Below are positions 15,527 to 23,895 of a DNA stretch of 64,000 nucleotides, piece by piece. The stretch comes from GCA-016699445 sp964555055 (GTDB lineage: Bacteria > UBA10199 > JACPAL01 > GCA-016699445). The stretch lies in the NCBI GenBank assembly GCA_964555055.1, contig CAZKQW010000001.1:1-64000 (forward strand), written 5' to 3'. Within the stretch, counting starts at the first letter, position 1; each line of letters starts with the position of its first letter. The translations under genes were made by a program, and so were the position numbers. A model generated the notes under the pieces. It was not told where the DNA came from. It ran no database searches and saw only the letters and a list, made by a program, of their open reading frames with translations.

Positions 15527-15582
15527 ATTTTCGGATTCGCCCACCGAGTTTACCCATAACGTAGTCACTTAAAGGAATTTAT

Positions 15583-16947
15583 ATGAAAAAGAATAAAATC
15601 CAGTACCTCCTGGCTTCGGCCTTATCCCTCCTCGCGTTCCACCTCCCGTTACAGGCGGGTGCGGCTTCCTTGGAAGCTAAAGTCGACGAGCTCGACCAAC
15701 AACAAAAAATCATCCAACGCAAATGGGAGTTGGAGCAGGAACGCTTAAAAGACTCCGCCATCGCGGTGGCGGGCAAGGAAGGATTCGCCCTCCAATCCGG
15801 CGACAAGAGCTTCCAACTGAAGTTCAAGGCTGTGTTGCACGCCGACGGACGCTTTTTCGTCAAAGTCCCCGAAGCGAACGGCAACCACACCTTCGTCGCG
15901 CGTCGCGTGCGGCCCATCCTCGAAGGAACGGTTTACAAGAATTTCGACTTCCGCTTCGTCCCAGACTTCGGCAACGGCACCACGACCATCCTGGACGCCT
16001 ACGCGGACGCCAAGATCAACCCCCTCTTTAAGCTGCGCGTCGGTAAATTCAAGGCGCCCCTCGGCTTAGAGCGGCTGCAGACCATCAACTACTTGAATAG
16101 CGTCGAATTTGCCTTCCCCACGAGCCTCATCCCGAACCGCGACGTCGGAGCCCAAATCTTCGGCGACGTGCAGGATGGTGTCGTCAGCTACGCTGTAGGC
16201 GTCTTCAACGGCGTCTCGGACGGCAGCAGCGGCGATACGGACTCCTTCGACGGCAAGGACGTCGTCGGACGCGTGTTCGCCCAACCTTTCCTCAAGACAG
16301 ACGTGGGTGTGTTGAAAGGCCTCGGCGTCGGCGTCGGCGCCTCCTACGGCAAACAAAAAGGCACGACCTCGTCCCCTTCCCTCCCCTCTTACCGCACGTC
16401 GGGACAGCAGGTCTTCTTCCGCTACAACAACACGGCGGCTTCCGGATCAACACCGGCCAATATCACGGTGGCTACCGGGAAATTGATCCGCGTCTCTCCC
16501 CAGGCCTATTACTACTACGGGCCTTTCGGACTCTTGGCGGAATACGTCCAATCGCGCCAGGACGTCGTCAACGGAGCGGCTTCCGCCCGCCTGAACCATC
16601 AAGCGTGGCAAGCCAACGCGAGCTACTTCCTCACCGGGGAGAAGGCATCGTATAAAGGGATCAAAGTGAAAAACCCGATCAGCCCCAAGAACGGCAAATG
16701 GGGAGCGGTCGAGCTCGTGGGTCGTTATCACGAGTTGAGGGTCGATCCCGACACTTTCGGCACGTTCGCTTCCGCGACGGCTTCCGCCCAGCGCGCACGC
16801 GCCTTCGCCGGCGGCCTCAATTGGCACTTCAACGACAACGTCAAGCTCGTCACCGACTACGAGAACACGACTTTCCTCGGCGGAGCGACCTCCGGGAACC
16901 GCCCGTCCGAGCATGTGGTCGAGTCCCGACTTCAACTTGCTTTCTAA
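15583..16947 (+). CDS. OprO/OprP-type anion-selective porin
   Basis: The 454-residue outer-membrane beta-barrel begins with a signal peptide (cleavage near QAGAA). A short heptad-like coiled coil (about 28-58: SLEAKVDELDQQQKIIQRKW) that would trimerise follows, then the phosphate-porin core FQLKFKAVLHADGRFF, ARRVRPILEGTVYKNFDFRF and RVGKFKAPLGLERLQ. It ends in phenylalanine (ESRLQLAF), as barrel substrates of BamA do. Position ahead of sbp-cysTWA suggests uptake of sulfate or a related oxyanion across the outer membrane rather than phosphate; that substrate is inferred from context. Confidence 0.9.
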   Translation: MKKNKIQYLLASALSLLAFHLPLQAGAASLEAKVDELDQQQKIIQRKWELEQERLKDSAIAVAGKEGFALQSGDKSFQLKFKAVLHADGRFFVKVPEANGNHTFVARRVRPILEGTVYKNFDFRFVPDFGNGTTTILDAYADAKINPLFKLRVGKFKAPLGLERLQTINYLNSVEFAFPTSLIPNRDVGAQIFGDVQDGVVSYAVGVFNGVSDGSSGDTDSFDGKDVVGRVFAQPFLKTDVGVLKGLGVGVGASYGKQKGTTSSPSLPSYRTSGQQVFFRYNNTAASGSTPANITVATGKLIRVSPQAYYYYGPFGLLAEYVQSRQDVVNGAASARLNHQAWQANASYFLTGEKASYKGIKVKNPISPKNGKWGAVELVGRYHELRVDPDTFGTFASATASAQRARAFAGGLNWHFNDNVKLVTDYENTTFLGGATSGNRPSEHVVESRLQLAF

Positions 16948-16975
16948 ATATAAATACTAAAAAAAGGCATACTTT

Positions 16976-17998
16976 ATGAAAAAACAAAGGATTAAAAATT
17001 GGGTTCAAACAGCATTGCTCACGATCGGATCGTTCCTGTCGATCGCCCTGACCGTGCAAGCGGCCGATAAAATCACGTTACTGAACGTGTCGTACGATCC
17101 CACGCGGGAACTCTACGCCGACTTTAACAAGAGCTTCCAAGCTTTCTGGAAACAGAAGACGGGGCAAGAGGTCGAAATCCAGCAATCTCACGGAGGCTCG
17201 GGCAAGCAGGCGCGCGCCATCATCGACGGACTGGCGGCGGATGTCGTCACCTTGGCCTTGGCCTACGACATCGACGCCATCAACGAAAAGTCGGGACTGC
17301 TTCCAGCCGATTGGCAGAAGAAACTCCCCAACAACAGCACGCCCTACACGTCCACGATCGTCTTCCTCGTCCGCAAGGGCAACCCCACGGGCATCAAGGA
17401 TTGGAACGACCTCGTGAAGCCCGGCGTCAGCGTGATCACGCCCAACCCGAAAACCTCGGGGGGCGCCCGCTGGAACCATCTCGCGGCTTGGGGTTACGTG
17501 GTGAAGAACGGCGGAGACGAAGCCAAGGCGAAGGAATTCGTCGCGGCCCTTTACAAGAACGTCCCCGTCTTGGACTCCGGTGCGCGCGGATCGACGACGA
17601 CTTTCGTGGAACGCGGGATCGGCGACGTCTTGATCGCTTGGGAGAACGAAGCCTTGCTGGCCTTAAACGAGCTCGGGAAGGATAAACTCGAGGTCGTCGT
17701 TCCCTCCTACAGTATCCTCGCCGAGCCTCCCGTGGCCGTCGTCGAGAAGAACGCCAAGAAGAGGAATACCCTAGAAGCCGCTAAAGCTTATCTGGAATAT
17801 CTTTACACGGAAGGCGGCCAGGAGATCGCAGCTAAGCATTATTTCCGCCCGCGCAACGAAGCCGTGGCGAAGAAGTACGCGGCGAAATTCCCTAAGGTGA
17901 ATCTTTTCACCATTGACGAAGTATTCGGAGGCTGGAAGAAAGCCCAGGCCGTTCACTTCGCCGATGGAGGCGTTTTTGACCAGATCTACCTCAAATAA
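16976..17998 (+). CDS. sbp: Sulfate/thiosulfate-binding periplasmic protein
   Basis: The 340-residue secreted solute-binding protein has a signal peptide ending in VQAADK. Sbp/CysP signatures are LLNVSYDPTRELY, the oxyanion-contact QSHGGSGKQARAI, GLAADVVTLALAYDI, ITPNPKTSGGARW and RGIGDVLIAWENEA. It captures sulfate or thiosulfate and delivers it to the CysT-CysW permease. It lies 28 nt after the porin and 8 nt before cysT. Sulfate versus thiosulfate preference cannot be decided from these motifs. Confidence 0.96.
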   Translation: MKKQRIKNWVQTALLTIGSFLSIALTVQAADKITLLNVSYDPTRELYADFNKSFQAFWKQKTGQEVEIQQSHGGSGKQARAIIDGLAADVVTLALAYDIDAINEKSGLLPADWQKKLPNNSTPYTSTIVFLVRKGNPTGIKDWNDLVKPGVSVITPNPKTSGGARWNHLAAWGYVVKNGGDEAKAKEFVAALYKNVPVLDSGARGSTTTFVERGIGDVLIAWENEALLALNELGKDKLEVVVPSYSILAEPPVAVVEKNAKKRNTLEAAKAYLEYLYTEGGQEIAAKHYFRPRNEAVAKKYAAKFPKVNLFTIDEVFGGWKKAQAVHFADGGVFDQIYLK

Positions 17999-18006
17999 GG
18001 GAGTCC

Positions 18007-18840
18007 ATGTTTTCGCTTAAAAAGAACACCGTGATTCCCGGCTTCGGACTGACGCTGGGATTCACGGTGTTCTATCTTTCGGTGCTCGTGTTGATTCCGT
18101 TAGGGGCTCTTTTTTTGAGGGCCTCTCACATGGAATGGGACGCCCTCGTCGCCCTGGCCACCTCACCCCGCACATTGGCGGCCTTCAAGCTCAGCTTCGG
18201 GGCTTCACTGATCGCGGCCACCGTCAACGCCTTCTTTGGGTTGATCGTCGCCTGGGCCTTGGTGCGTTACCGCTTTCCGGGCCGGAGTCTGATCGACCTC
18301 ATGATCGACCTGCCCTTTGCCCTGCCCACGGCGGTGGCCGGTATCGCTCTCACCTCCCTCTACTCCCAAAACGGATGGGTCGGAGGATGGTTGGAAAAGG
18401 TCGGCATCAAAGGCGCCTTCAGCCCTTTCGGCGTCGTCGTCGCCTTGATCTTCATCGGCTTTCCCTTCGTCGTCCGCACGCTCCAGCCCGTCATCAAGGA
18501 CCTCGACCCCGCCTTGGAGGAAGCGGCCCTCTGCCTCGGAGCCAATACGCGCCAGACTTTCTTCAAGGTGATTTTTCCCGTCTTAGTGCCCGCCTTGCTC
18601 ACGGGATTCACCCTGGCGTTCGCGCGGGCCGTGGGGGAATACGGTTCCGTCGTCTTCATCTCGGGCAACATGCCGGGGCAGACGGAAATCGCCCCCCTCC
18701 TCATTGTGTCTAAGCTGGAACAATACGATTACGTGGGCGCCACGGTCATCGCCGCGATGATGTTGGTGTGTTCGTTCCTCCTCCTGCTCACGATCAACAC
18801 GCTCCAATGGTGGCGGCAAAACAAACAAAGCGAGAACTGA
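18007..18840 (+). CDS. cysT: Sulfate ABC transporter permease CysT
   Basis: The 277-residue inner-membrane protein has about six hydrophobic segments. The ABC-permease EAA loop is EEAALCLGANTRQTFFKVIFP, here shown by its first part EEAALCLGAN. CysT-typical elements are DLPFALPTAVAGIALTSLY and RAVGEYGSVVFISGNMPG. With CysW it forms the sulfate channel energised by CysA. GGGAGTCC precedes the ATG. cysW starts 2 nt after its stop. Confidence 0.95.
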   Translation: MFSLKKNTVIPGFGLTLGFTVFYLSVLVLIPLGALFLRASHMEWDALVALATSPRTLAAFKLSFGASLIAATVNAFFGLIVAWALVRYRFPGRSLIDLMIDLPFALPTAVAGIALTSLYSQNGWVGGWLEKVGIKGAFSPFGVVVALIFIGFPFVVRTLQPVIKDLDPALEEAALCLGANTRQTFFKVIFPVLVPALLTGFTLAFARAVGEYGSVVFISGNMPGQTEIAPLLIVSKLEQYDYVGATVIAAMMLVCSFLLLLTINTLQWWRQNKQSEN

Positions 18841-18842
18841 CC

Positions 18843-19670
18843 ATGCCCGACGCCCCCGGCATCCAAATCAAACGCTCCGGACTTCTCCAGGCCACCCTCG
18901 TTTTGACGTCCCTTTTCTTCGTGGGTCTTTTCCTTTTCTTGCCCTTGGTGGAGATTTTTCGGAAAGCCCTTCAAAACGGTTTTTCGACTTATTTCTCGTC
19001 ATTGGCGGACCCGGAAACGCGCTCGGCAATCCGACTCACACTACTCACGGCTCTCCTCTGCATCCCCTTCAACCTACTCTTCGGCGTCTGCGCGGCCTGG
19101 GCGCTGACGAAATTCGATTTCTTCGGGAAGAAACTGATTCTCACCCTGATCGACCTGCCCTTCACCGTTTCGCCGGTCATCTCCGGTCTCGTCTTCGTCC
19201 TCCTCTTCGGCGCCCAGGGATGGTTCGGGCCCTGGTTGATGGAGCATGATATCAAAATCGTCTTCGCCGTGCCCGGGATCGTGCTCGCCACCCTCTTCGT
19301 CAGCTTTCCCTACGTGGCGCGCGAACTCATCCCCTTGATGGAAACCCAGGGAAGCGAGGAAGAGCAGGCCGCCCTTACTTTGGGGGCCAACGGCTTCCAG
19401 ACGTTTTGGCGGGTGACGCTGCCCAATATCCGTTGGGGCCTCCTCTACGGAGTGATCCTTCTGAACGCGCGCGCCATGGGGGAATTCGGGGCCGTGTCCG
19501 TCGTCTCCGGGCACATTCGGGGGCTGACCAACACCATCCCGCTTCAAGTCGAGATCCTTTATAACGAATACAACTTCGTCGGGGCCTTCGCCGTCGCCTC
19601 CCTGCTCGCGTTTTTGGCGATCGTCACGATGGTGTTGAAGACGATCCTGGAACGCAAGGAGGTCGCGTGA
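18843..19670 (+). CDS. cysW: Sulfate ABC transporter permease CysW
   Basis: I place the start at 18843, 2 nt after the cysT stop; the open frame begins earlier, inside cysT. The 275-residue permease carries DLPFTVSPVISGLVFVLLFG, the EAA loop EEEQAALTLGANGFQTFWRV and NARAMGEFGAVSVVSGHIRG, all characteristic of CysW. It pairs with CysT in the membrane. It overlaps cysA by 4 nt (GTGA). Confidence 0.95.
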   Translation: MPDAPGIQIKRSGLLQATLVLTSLFFVGLFLFLPLVEIFRKALQNGFSTYFSSLADPETRSAIRLTLLTALLCIPFNLLFGVCAAWALTKFDFFGKKLILTLIDLPFTVSPVISGLVFVLLFGAQGWFGPWLMEHDIKIVFAVPGIVLATLFVSFPYVARELIPLMETQGSEEEQAALTLGANGFQTFWRVTLPNIRWGLLYGVILLNARAMGEFGAVSVVSGHIRGLTNTIPLQVEILYNEYNFVGAFAVASLLAFLAIVTMVLKTILERKEVA

Positions 19671-20704
19671 GCATCCGCGTGCAGAAATTGAGAAAGAGAT
19701 ACGACAACCACCTGGCGGTGGACGATGTCAGCTTCTCCGTCGCCGACGGCGAGTTCGTGACGCTCTTGGGGCCTTCGGGCTCCGGAAAATCCACCATCCT
19801 CCGCTGCATCGCGGGGCTCGAACTCCCCACCGACGGGTCGATCGAGATCGACGGCAACCTCGTCACGCACATCCCGGCGCAAAAAAGGAAGGTCGGCTTC
19901 GTCTTCCAGCACTACGCCCTCTTCCGCCACATGGACATCCAGGAAAACGTGGAGTTCGGCTTGAGCGTCCGCGGCGTCGGCAAAAAGGAACGCTCCGAAA
20001 AAGCCCGCGAACTCCTCAACCTCGTCGGCCTCTCGGGATTCGAGAAGCGCCGTCCGAACCAGCTCTCCGGCGGCCAGAGGCAGCGCGTGGCCCTCGCCCG
20101 CGCGCTCGCGCCCGAGCCCTCTTTGTTGCTTTTGGACGAGCCCTTGGCGGCTCTCGACACGCGGCTACGGAAGGGTTTGCGGGTCTGGCTGCGCAAGCTC
20201 CACGACAAGATCAAGCTGACGTCCGTGATGGTGACCCATGATCAAGAAGAGGCCTTCGAACTCTCCGACCGGATCCTCGTGGTGAACCACGGCAAGATCG
20301 AACAGAACAACCTCCCCCAGAAGATCTTCGACGAACCGGCCAGCGAATTCGTCGCGAGCTTCGTAGGCGAGACCAACCACATCGTGGCCAACGTCAAGCG
20401 CGGCCTCATCAATTGGAACGGCCTCAAGTTCTCCGCGCCTTTCTTCCCGGACGGCGAACCGGTCAAACTCCTCTTCCGTCCCCATGACGTGTACGTGACG
20501 AGCCAGCCGGAGGAGGATTCCGCCCCCGCCGTCATCAAATCCATCCATTTCTTCGGGGCTTTCCAGGAGCTCGAATTCGAGCTGGGCGAAGGCGGCACAC
20601 TGACCGCGCATGTCCCGATCGGGGTGGCGGAGAAAAGCGACTTTCACCTCAACAAGAAAGTCTACGTCCAAATCACGAAATACCACATTTTCGTTAACGA
20701 ATGA
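19667..20704 (+). CDS. cysA: Sulfate/thiosulfate ABC transporter ATPase CysA
   Basis: The 345-residue ATPase starts at a GTG overlapping cysW. Walker A is GPSGSGKST, the Q-loop is VFQHYALF, the signature is LSGGQRQRVALARA, Walker B is LLLLDEP and the switch histidine is in VMVTHDQEEA. The C-terminal TOBE-like regulatory domain (about 240-345) includes LLFRPHDVYV. It powers sulfate import. It completes the canonical sbp-cysT-cysW-cysA order. A desaturase follows 39 nt later. Confidence 0.96.
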   Translation: MSIRVQKLRKRYDNHLAVDDVSFSVADGEFVTLLGPSGSGKSTILRCIAGLELPTDGSIEIDGNLVTHIPAQKRKVGFVFQHYALFRHMDIQENVEFGLSVRGVGKKERSEKARELLNLVGLSGFEKRRPNQLSGGQRQRVALARALAPEPSLLLLDEPLAALDTRLRKGLRVWLRKLHDKIKLTSVMVTHDQEEAFELSDRILVVNHGKIEQNNLPQKIFDEPASEFVASFVGETNHIVANVKRGLINWNGLKFSAPFFPDGEPVKLLFRPHDVYVTSQPEEDSAPAVIKSIHFFGAFQELEFELGEGGTLTAHVPIGVAEKSDFHLNKKVYVQITKYHIFVNE

Positions 20705-20743
20705 ATTGACTCCGCCCTGAAAAGCGCCGAAAAATGAAGGCCT

Positions 20744-21757
20744 ATGAAAAAGATTTTTCATTCCTTTGTTTCCTGGTTCGACGCACACGCCGGACTGGAA
20801 AAATTAAAATCCCTCTCCGCCCGGGAACTTGATAAAATCGATTGGTTCCGTGCGGTTCCCTTCATCGCCATGCAGCTCATGTGCTTCGGCATCTTCTGGG
20901 TGGGCTGGAGTTGGATCGCGGTGGCCACCGCCCTGGCGCTCTACGTGATCCGCATGTTCGCGATCACGGGATTCTACCACCGTTATTTCTCGCACAAGAC
21001 TTTCAAGACGTCACGTCCCGTCCAGTTTCTCTTCGGTTTGGTGGGGGCGTCGTCCGTCCAACGCGGGCCTCTCTGGTGGGCTGCGCATCACCGCACGCAC
21101 CATAAACTTTCCGATCAACCTGGAGATCCGCATTCCCCCATACTCTCGGGCTTCTGGAAGTCGCACATGGGTTGGTTCATGACGCGGCGCCATTTTCCCA
21201 CTAATTTCAAACTCATCCCAGATCTGGTCCGTTTTCCCGAGCTCATGTTTTTGAACCGCTTCGACATCCTCGTCCCGATCGCCTTGGCCGTCGGCACTTA
21301 TTATTTCGGAAAAATCCTACAAATTTACGCGCCTCATCTAGGCACTGATGGGCCGCAAATGTTGATCTGGGGTTTTTTCGTGAGCACGACGGCTTTATTC
21401 CATGGGACGGCGACCATTAATTCCCTCTCCCACCTTTTCGGTTGGAAACGCTTCAAAACGACCGATGAGAGCCGAAATAACCCGCTCCTCGCCATCATCA
21501 CCCTGGGTGAAGGCTGGCATAACAACCATCACCGCTACCAATCGGCGACGCGCCAAGGATTTTACTGGTGGGAATACGATTTCACGTATTACGCGCTGAA
21601 AGTCTTATCGTGGTTTAAGATCATCCATCACCTCAAACCGGTATCAGCGAAGGTTTACGAGGAAGTGAAGACGCAGAAGACGCTCAAGAAGCTCCTAGAA
21701 AAAGGGGCCAATATCCTTCCCGAACCACTTCCTTTGACTGAGATGCCGAAGCCCTAG
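20744..21757 (+). CDS. Membrane fatty acid (acyl-CoA delta-9 type) desaturase
   Basis: The 337-residue di-iron membrane desaturase has the three histidine boxes HRYFSH, HHRTHH and HNNHH in the order and spacing of stearoyl-CoA/acyl-lipid delta-9 desaturases. Four hydrophobic segments flank them (for example VPFIAMQLMCFGIFWVGW). It introduces a cis double bond into saturated acyl chains using O2, implying aerobic membrane-fluidity control. It is on the sulfate-operon strand but probably functionally separate. A strong terminator follows at 21791. Confidence 0.92.
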   Translation: MKKIFHSFVSWFDAHAGLEKLKSLSARELDKIDWFRAVPFIAMQLMCFGIFWVGWSWIAVATALALYVIRMFAITGFYHRYFSHKTFKTSRPVQFLFGLVGASSVQRGPLWWAAHHRTHHKLSDQPGDPHSPILSGFWKSHMGWFMTRRHFPTNFKLIPDLVRFPELMFLNRFDILVPIALAVGTYYFGKILQIYAPHLGTDGPQMLIWGFFVSTTALFHGTATINSLSHLFGWKRFKTTDESRNNPLLAIITLGEGWHNNHHRYQSATRQGFYWWEYDFTYYALKVLSWFKIIHHLKPVSAKVYEEVKTQKTLKKLLEKGANILPEPLPLTEMPKP

Positions 21758-21790
21758 AATTTTATCCGACACGAAAAGATTATCCCATAA

Positions 21791-21837
21791 AAGAGCCACG
21801 GTTCTGATTCTATCGGAACCGTGGCTTTTCTTTTTTT
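21791..21837. terminator. Bidirectional Rho-independent terminator
   Basis: AGCCACGGTTC (21794-21804) pairs perfectly with GAACCGTGGCT (21816-21826) around an 11-nt loop, followed by TTTCTTTTTTT. It lies between the convergent desaturase and OmpA-like genes; A-rich sequence on the left serves the minus strand. Confidence 0.9.
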
Positions 21838-21856
21838 GAAAAATGAAAAATTAAAA

Positions 21857-22402
21857 CTACTTCTCGATATGGATCTCGATCCGGCGGTTCTTCGCGCGGC
21901 CGGATTCCGTGTCGTTGGAGGCGATGGGTTCGGATTCGCCCTTGCCGACGGCGGAGATCTTACTGTCCTTCACACCCTGTTTCACGAAGTAGTCATGGAC
22001 GGCCTTGGCACGGGCCAAGGAGAGCTTTTGGTTCGCCTTGTCGTTACCCTTGGAGTCCGTATGGCCTTCGATCACGATGTCCTTCTTCGCCGACTTCAAA
22101 GTCTTGACGTTATCGTCCAAGACTTCCTTGGCCGCGGGGGTCAATTTCGCGCTTCCCGTATCAAAATTCACGCCTTTCAGGACAATGACTTTTTCCTTCT
22201 TAGGGCGGTCTTCTTTCTTGCAGACTTTCTTCTTATCTTTACAGACCTTCTTGCAGCACGGCATCTTCACGGTTCTGACGCCATTCACACCGTACCAACG
22301 CCCCTTGAAGGTTGGGTTGGCGATTTCGTTCAACGTAATGCCCGCATGGGCGCTTGTCGTCAGGACAAACAGACTTGCGACAGTCAGAGCTATCTTTTTC
22401 AT
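21857..22402 (-). CDS. OmpA-family peptidoglycan-binding protein with Cys/Lys-rich segment
   Basis: The 181-residue exported protein has signal peptide MKKIALTVASLFVLTTSAHA and a short N-terminal region. A Lys/Cys cluster follows (CCKKVCKDKKKVCKK, about residues 49-63). The C-terminal OmpA/MotB domain includes VNFDTGSAKLTPAAKEVLDD, IEGHTDSKGND, LSLARAKAVHDYFVKQGV and NRRIEIHI. The domain binds meso-DAP peptidoglycan; there is no N-terminal barrel, and no lipobox is seen. The four cysteines in a lysine-rich linker are unusual and could form disulfides or bind metal. GGAGGG precedes the ATG. Confidence 0.9.
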   Translation of the reverse strand: MKKIALTVASLFVLTTSAHAGITLNEIANPTFKGRWYGVNGVRTVKMPCCKKVCKDKKKVCKKEDRPKKEKVIVLKGVNFDTGSAKLTPAAKEVLDDNVKTLKSAKKDIVIEGHTDSKGNDKANQKLSLARAKAVHDYFVKQGVKDSKISAVGKGESEPIASNDTESGRAKNRRIEIHIEK

Positions 22403-22499
22403 AATCCCTCCATTTGGTTAATCGGTGCGTGCGCGTCTAAAGACCTTCCCCCAAAAAGTCAACGTAGCCGAATCGTTTCAAACTTGTTACATAGGTTTC

Positions 22500-23894
22500 A
22501 TGACGGCTTCCCTTCTACAAGACTTCGACCTCCGGAAAATTTTAAAAACCGCCCTACGAAATGGCGGGGATTTTGCCGACATCTATGGCGAAGAAATCGC
22601 ATCCCTTCAAATCATCGCGGAAAATAAAAGGGTCGATAAAATCAACCCCATATTAGACCGAGGGGTCGGGATTCGCATCATCCATGGAGACTTGACCGCT
22701 TATGGATTCACTAATGATGTTTCGGAGGCGGGTCTCCTGGAACTGGCCCATTCGGTTTCCGAAAATATCCAAAAGTCGGAGATTTCCTCGATCGCCGATT
22801 TGACAAAACAGAGTGCACATCTCGTACTTCCTGTCTTAAAATCTCCCGAGACTTTCAGGCTCCAAGCCAAAAAGGCTTTCATTGAAACGGCAGAAAAAGC
22901 GGCCTGGGCTTTCGATAAACGAATCATTCAAGTCAAAACCCTATATGCGGATATTTCGAAGAGGATCGAAATCGCGAACTCCCTCGGCGAATGCGCGTCC
23001 GAGGACCGGGTCTACAGCCTTTTCTATGTGCAAACGGTCGCCCAAGAAAATGATGTCATGCAAACGGGCTATTACCCGGTGGGTGGTGTCTGCGGTTTGG
23101 AGATGTTGGAGGTCGAACCTCCTGAAATAATCGCTCGAAAATCCGCCGAACAGGCCCTGCGCATGCTCCAAGCGCGGAAAGCGCCGGCCGGCACGATGCC
23201 CGTCGTGATCTCGTCTTCCGCAGGTGGAACGATGGTGCACGAAGCGGTGGGCCATGGCTTGGAAGCCGATCTCGCAAGCCTGGGTCTCTCCGTTTACCAT
23301 AAAAAAATCGGCCAACGCATCGCCAACGATAAGATTACGATCGTCGATGATAAGACATTGGCTGGTAAGCGCGGCTCTTTCGTCTTCGACGACGAGGGCA
23401 CGCCTTCCGAAAAAACGGTCTTAGTCGAAAACGGCGTATTGAAAAACTACATGTACGACCGTCGCCTTGCGATGAAGGACGGGACTCGATCCACCGGGAA
23501 CGGCCGGCGTGAATCCTACCGGTTCCCCCCTATTTGCCGCATGACGAACACGATGATCATGCCCGGAAAGGACGACCCTGAAGAGACGATCCGCACGACC
23601 GAAAAAGGCCTCTTCGTGACGAAGATGGGCGGAGGTCAAGTGAATACCGTGAACGGCGACTTTGTCTTCGAAGTGAACGAGGCGTACTTGATCGAAAAGG
23701 GCAGAATCGGCGAACCGGTTCGCGGCGCCATGCTCATGGGCAACGGACCTAAAGTCCTCGAAACGATCGACCGCGTCGGGAACGACCACGGATTCAGCAT
23801 CGGTACCTGCGGCAAGAATAACCAAGGGGTGCCGGTCAGCGACGCGCAGCCGACGATCCGCATCCCGGAGCTCGTCGTCGGCGGAGCCTCTTAA
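22500..23894 (+). CDS. tldD: Metalloprotease TldD
   Basis: I choose 22500 over the longer frame (22425), which would run into the divergent ompA promoter. The 464-residue length matches TldD. The HExxxH metal site is present in VHEAVGHGLEAD, with the downstream cysteine-bearing GTCGKNNQGVPV segment typical of TldD/PmbA. TldD with TldE matures peptides such as microcins or PQQ-type precursors and degrades unfolded peptides. TldE (PmbA) is not adjacent here, so a partner must be elsewhere, or it acts alone. The gene ends 1 nt before a patatin gene. Confidence 0.94.
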   Translation: MTASLLQDFDLRKILKTALRNGGDFADIYGEEIASLQIIAENKRVDKINPILDRGVGIRIIHGDLTAYGFTNDVSEAGLLELAHSVSENIQKSEISSIADLTKQSAHLVLPVLKSPETFRLQAKKAFIETAEKAAWAFDKRIIQVKTLYADISKRIEIANSLGECASEDRVYSLFYVQTVAQENDVMQTGYYPVGGVCGLEMLEVEPPEIIARKSAEQALRMLQARKAPAGTMPVVISSSAGGTMVHEAVGHGLEADLASLGLSVYHKKIGQRIANDKITIVDDKTLAGKRGSFVFDDEGTPSEKTVLVENGVLKNYMYDRRLAMKDGTRSTGNGRRESYRFPPICRMTNTMIMPGKDDPEETIRTTEKGLFVTKMGGGQVNTVNGDFVFEVNEAYLIEKGRIGEPVRGAMLMGNGPKVLETIDRVGNDHGFSIGTCGKNNQGVPVSDAQPTIRIPELVVGGAS

Positions 23895-23895
23895 C

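Noticed and set aside
22425..22499. Longer N-terminus of TldD
   Set aside because: These codons fall in the divergent promoter region of the OmpA-like gene and have no similarity to TldD; 22500 gives the family length.
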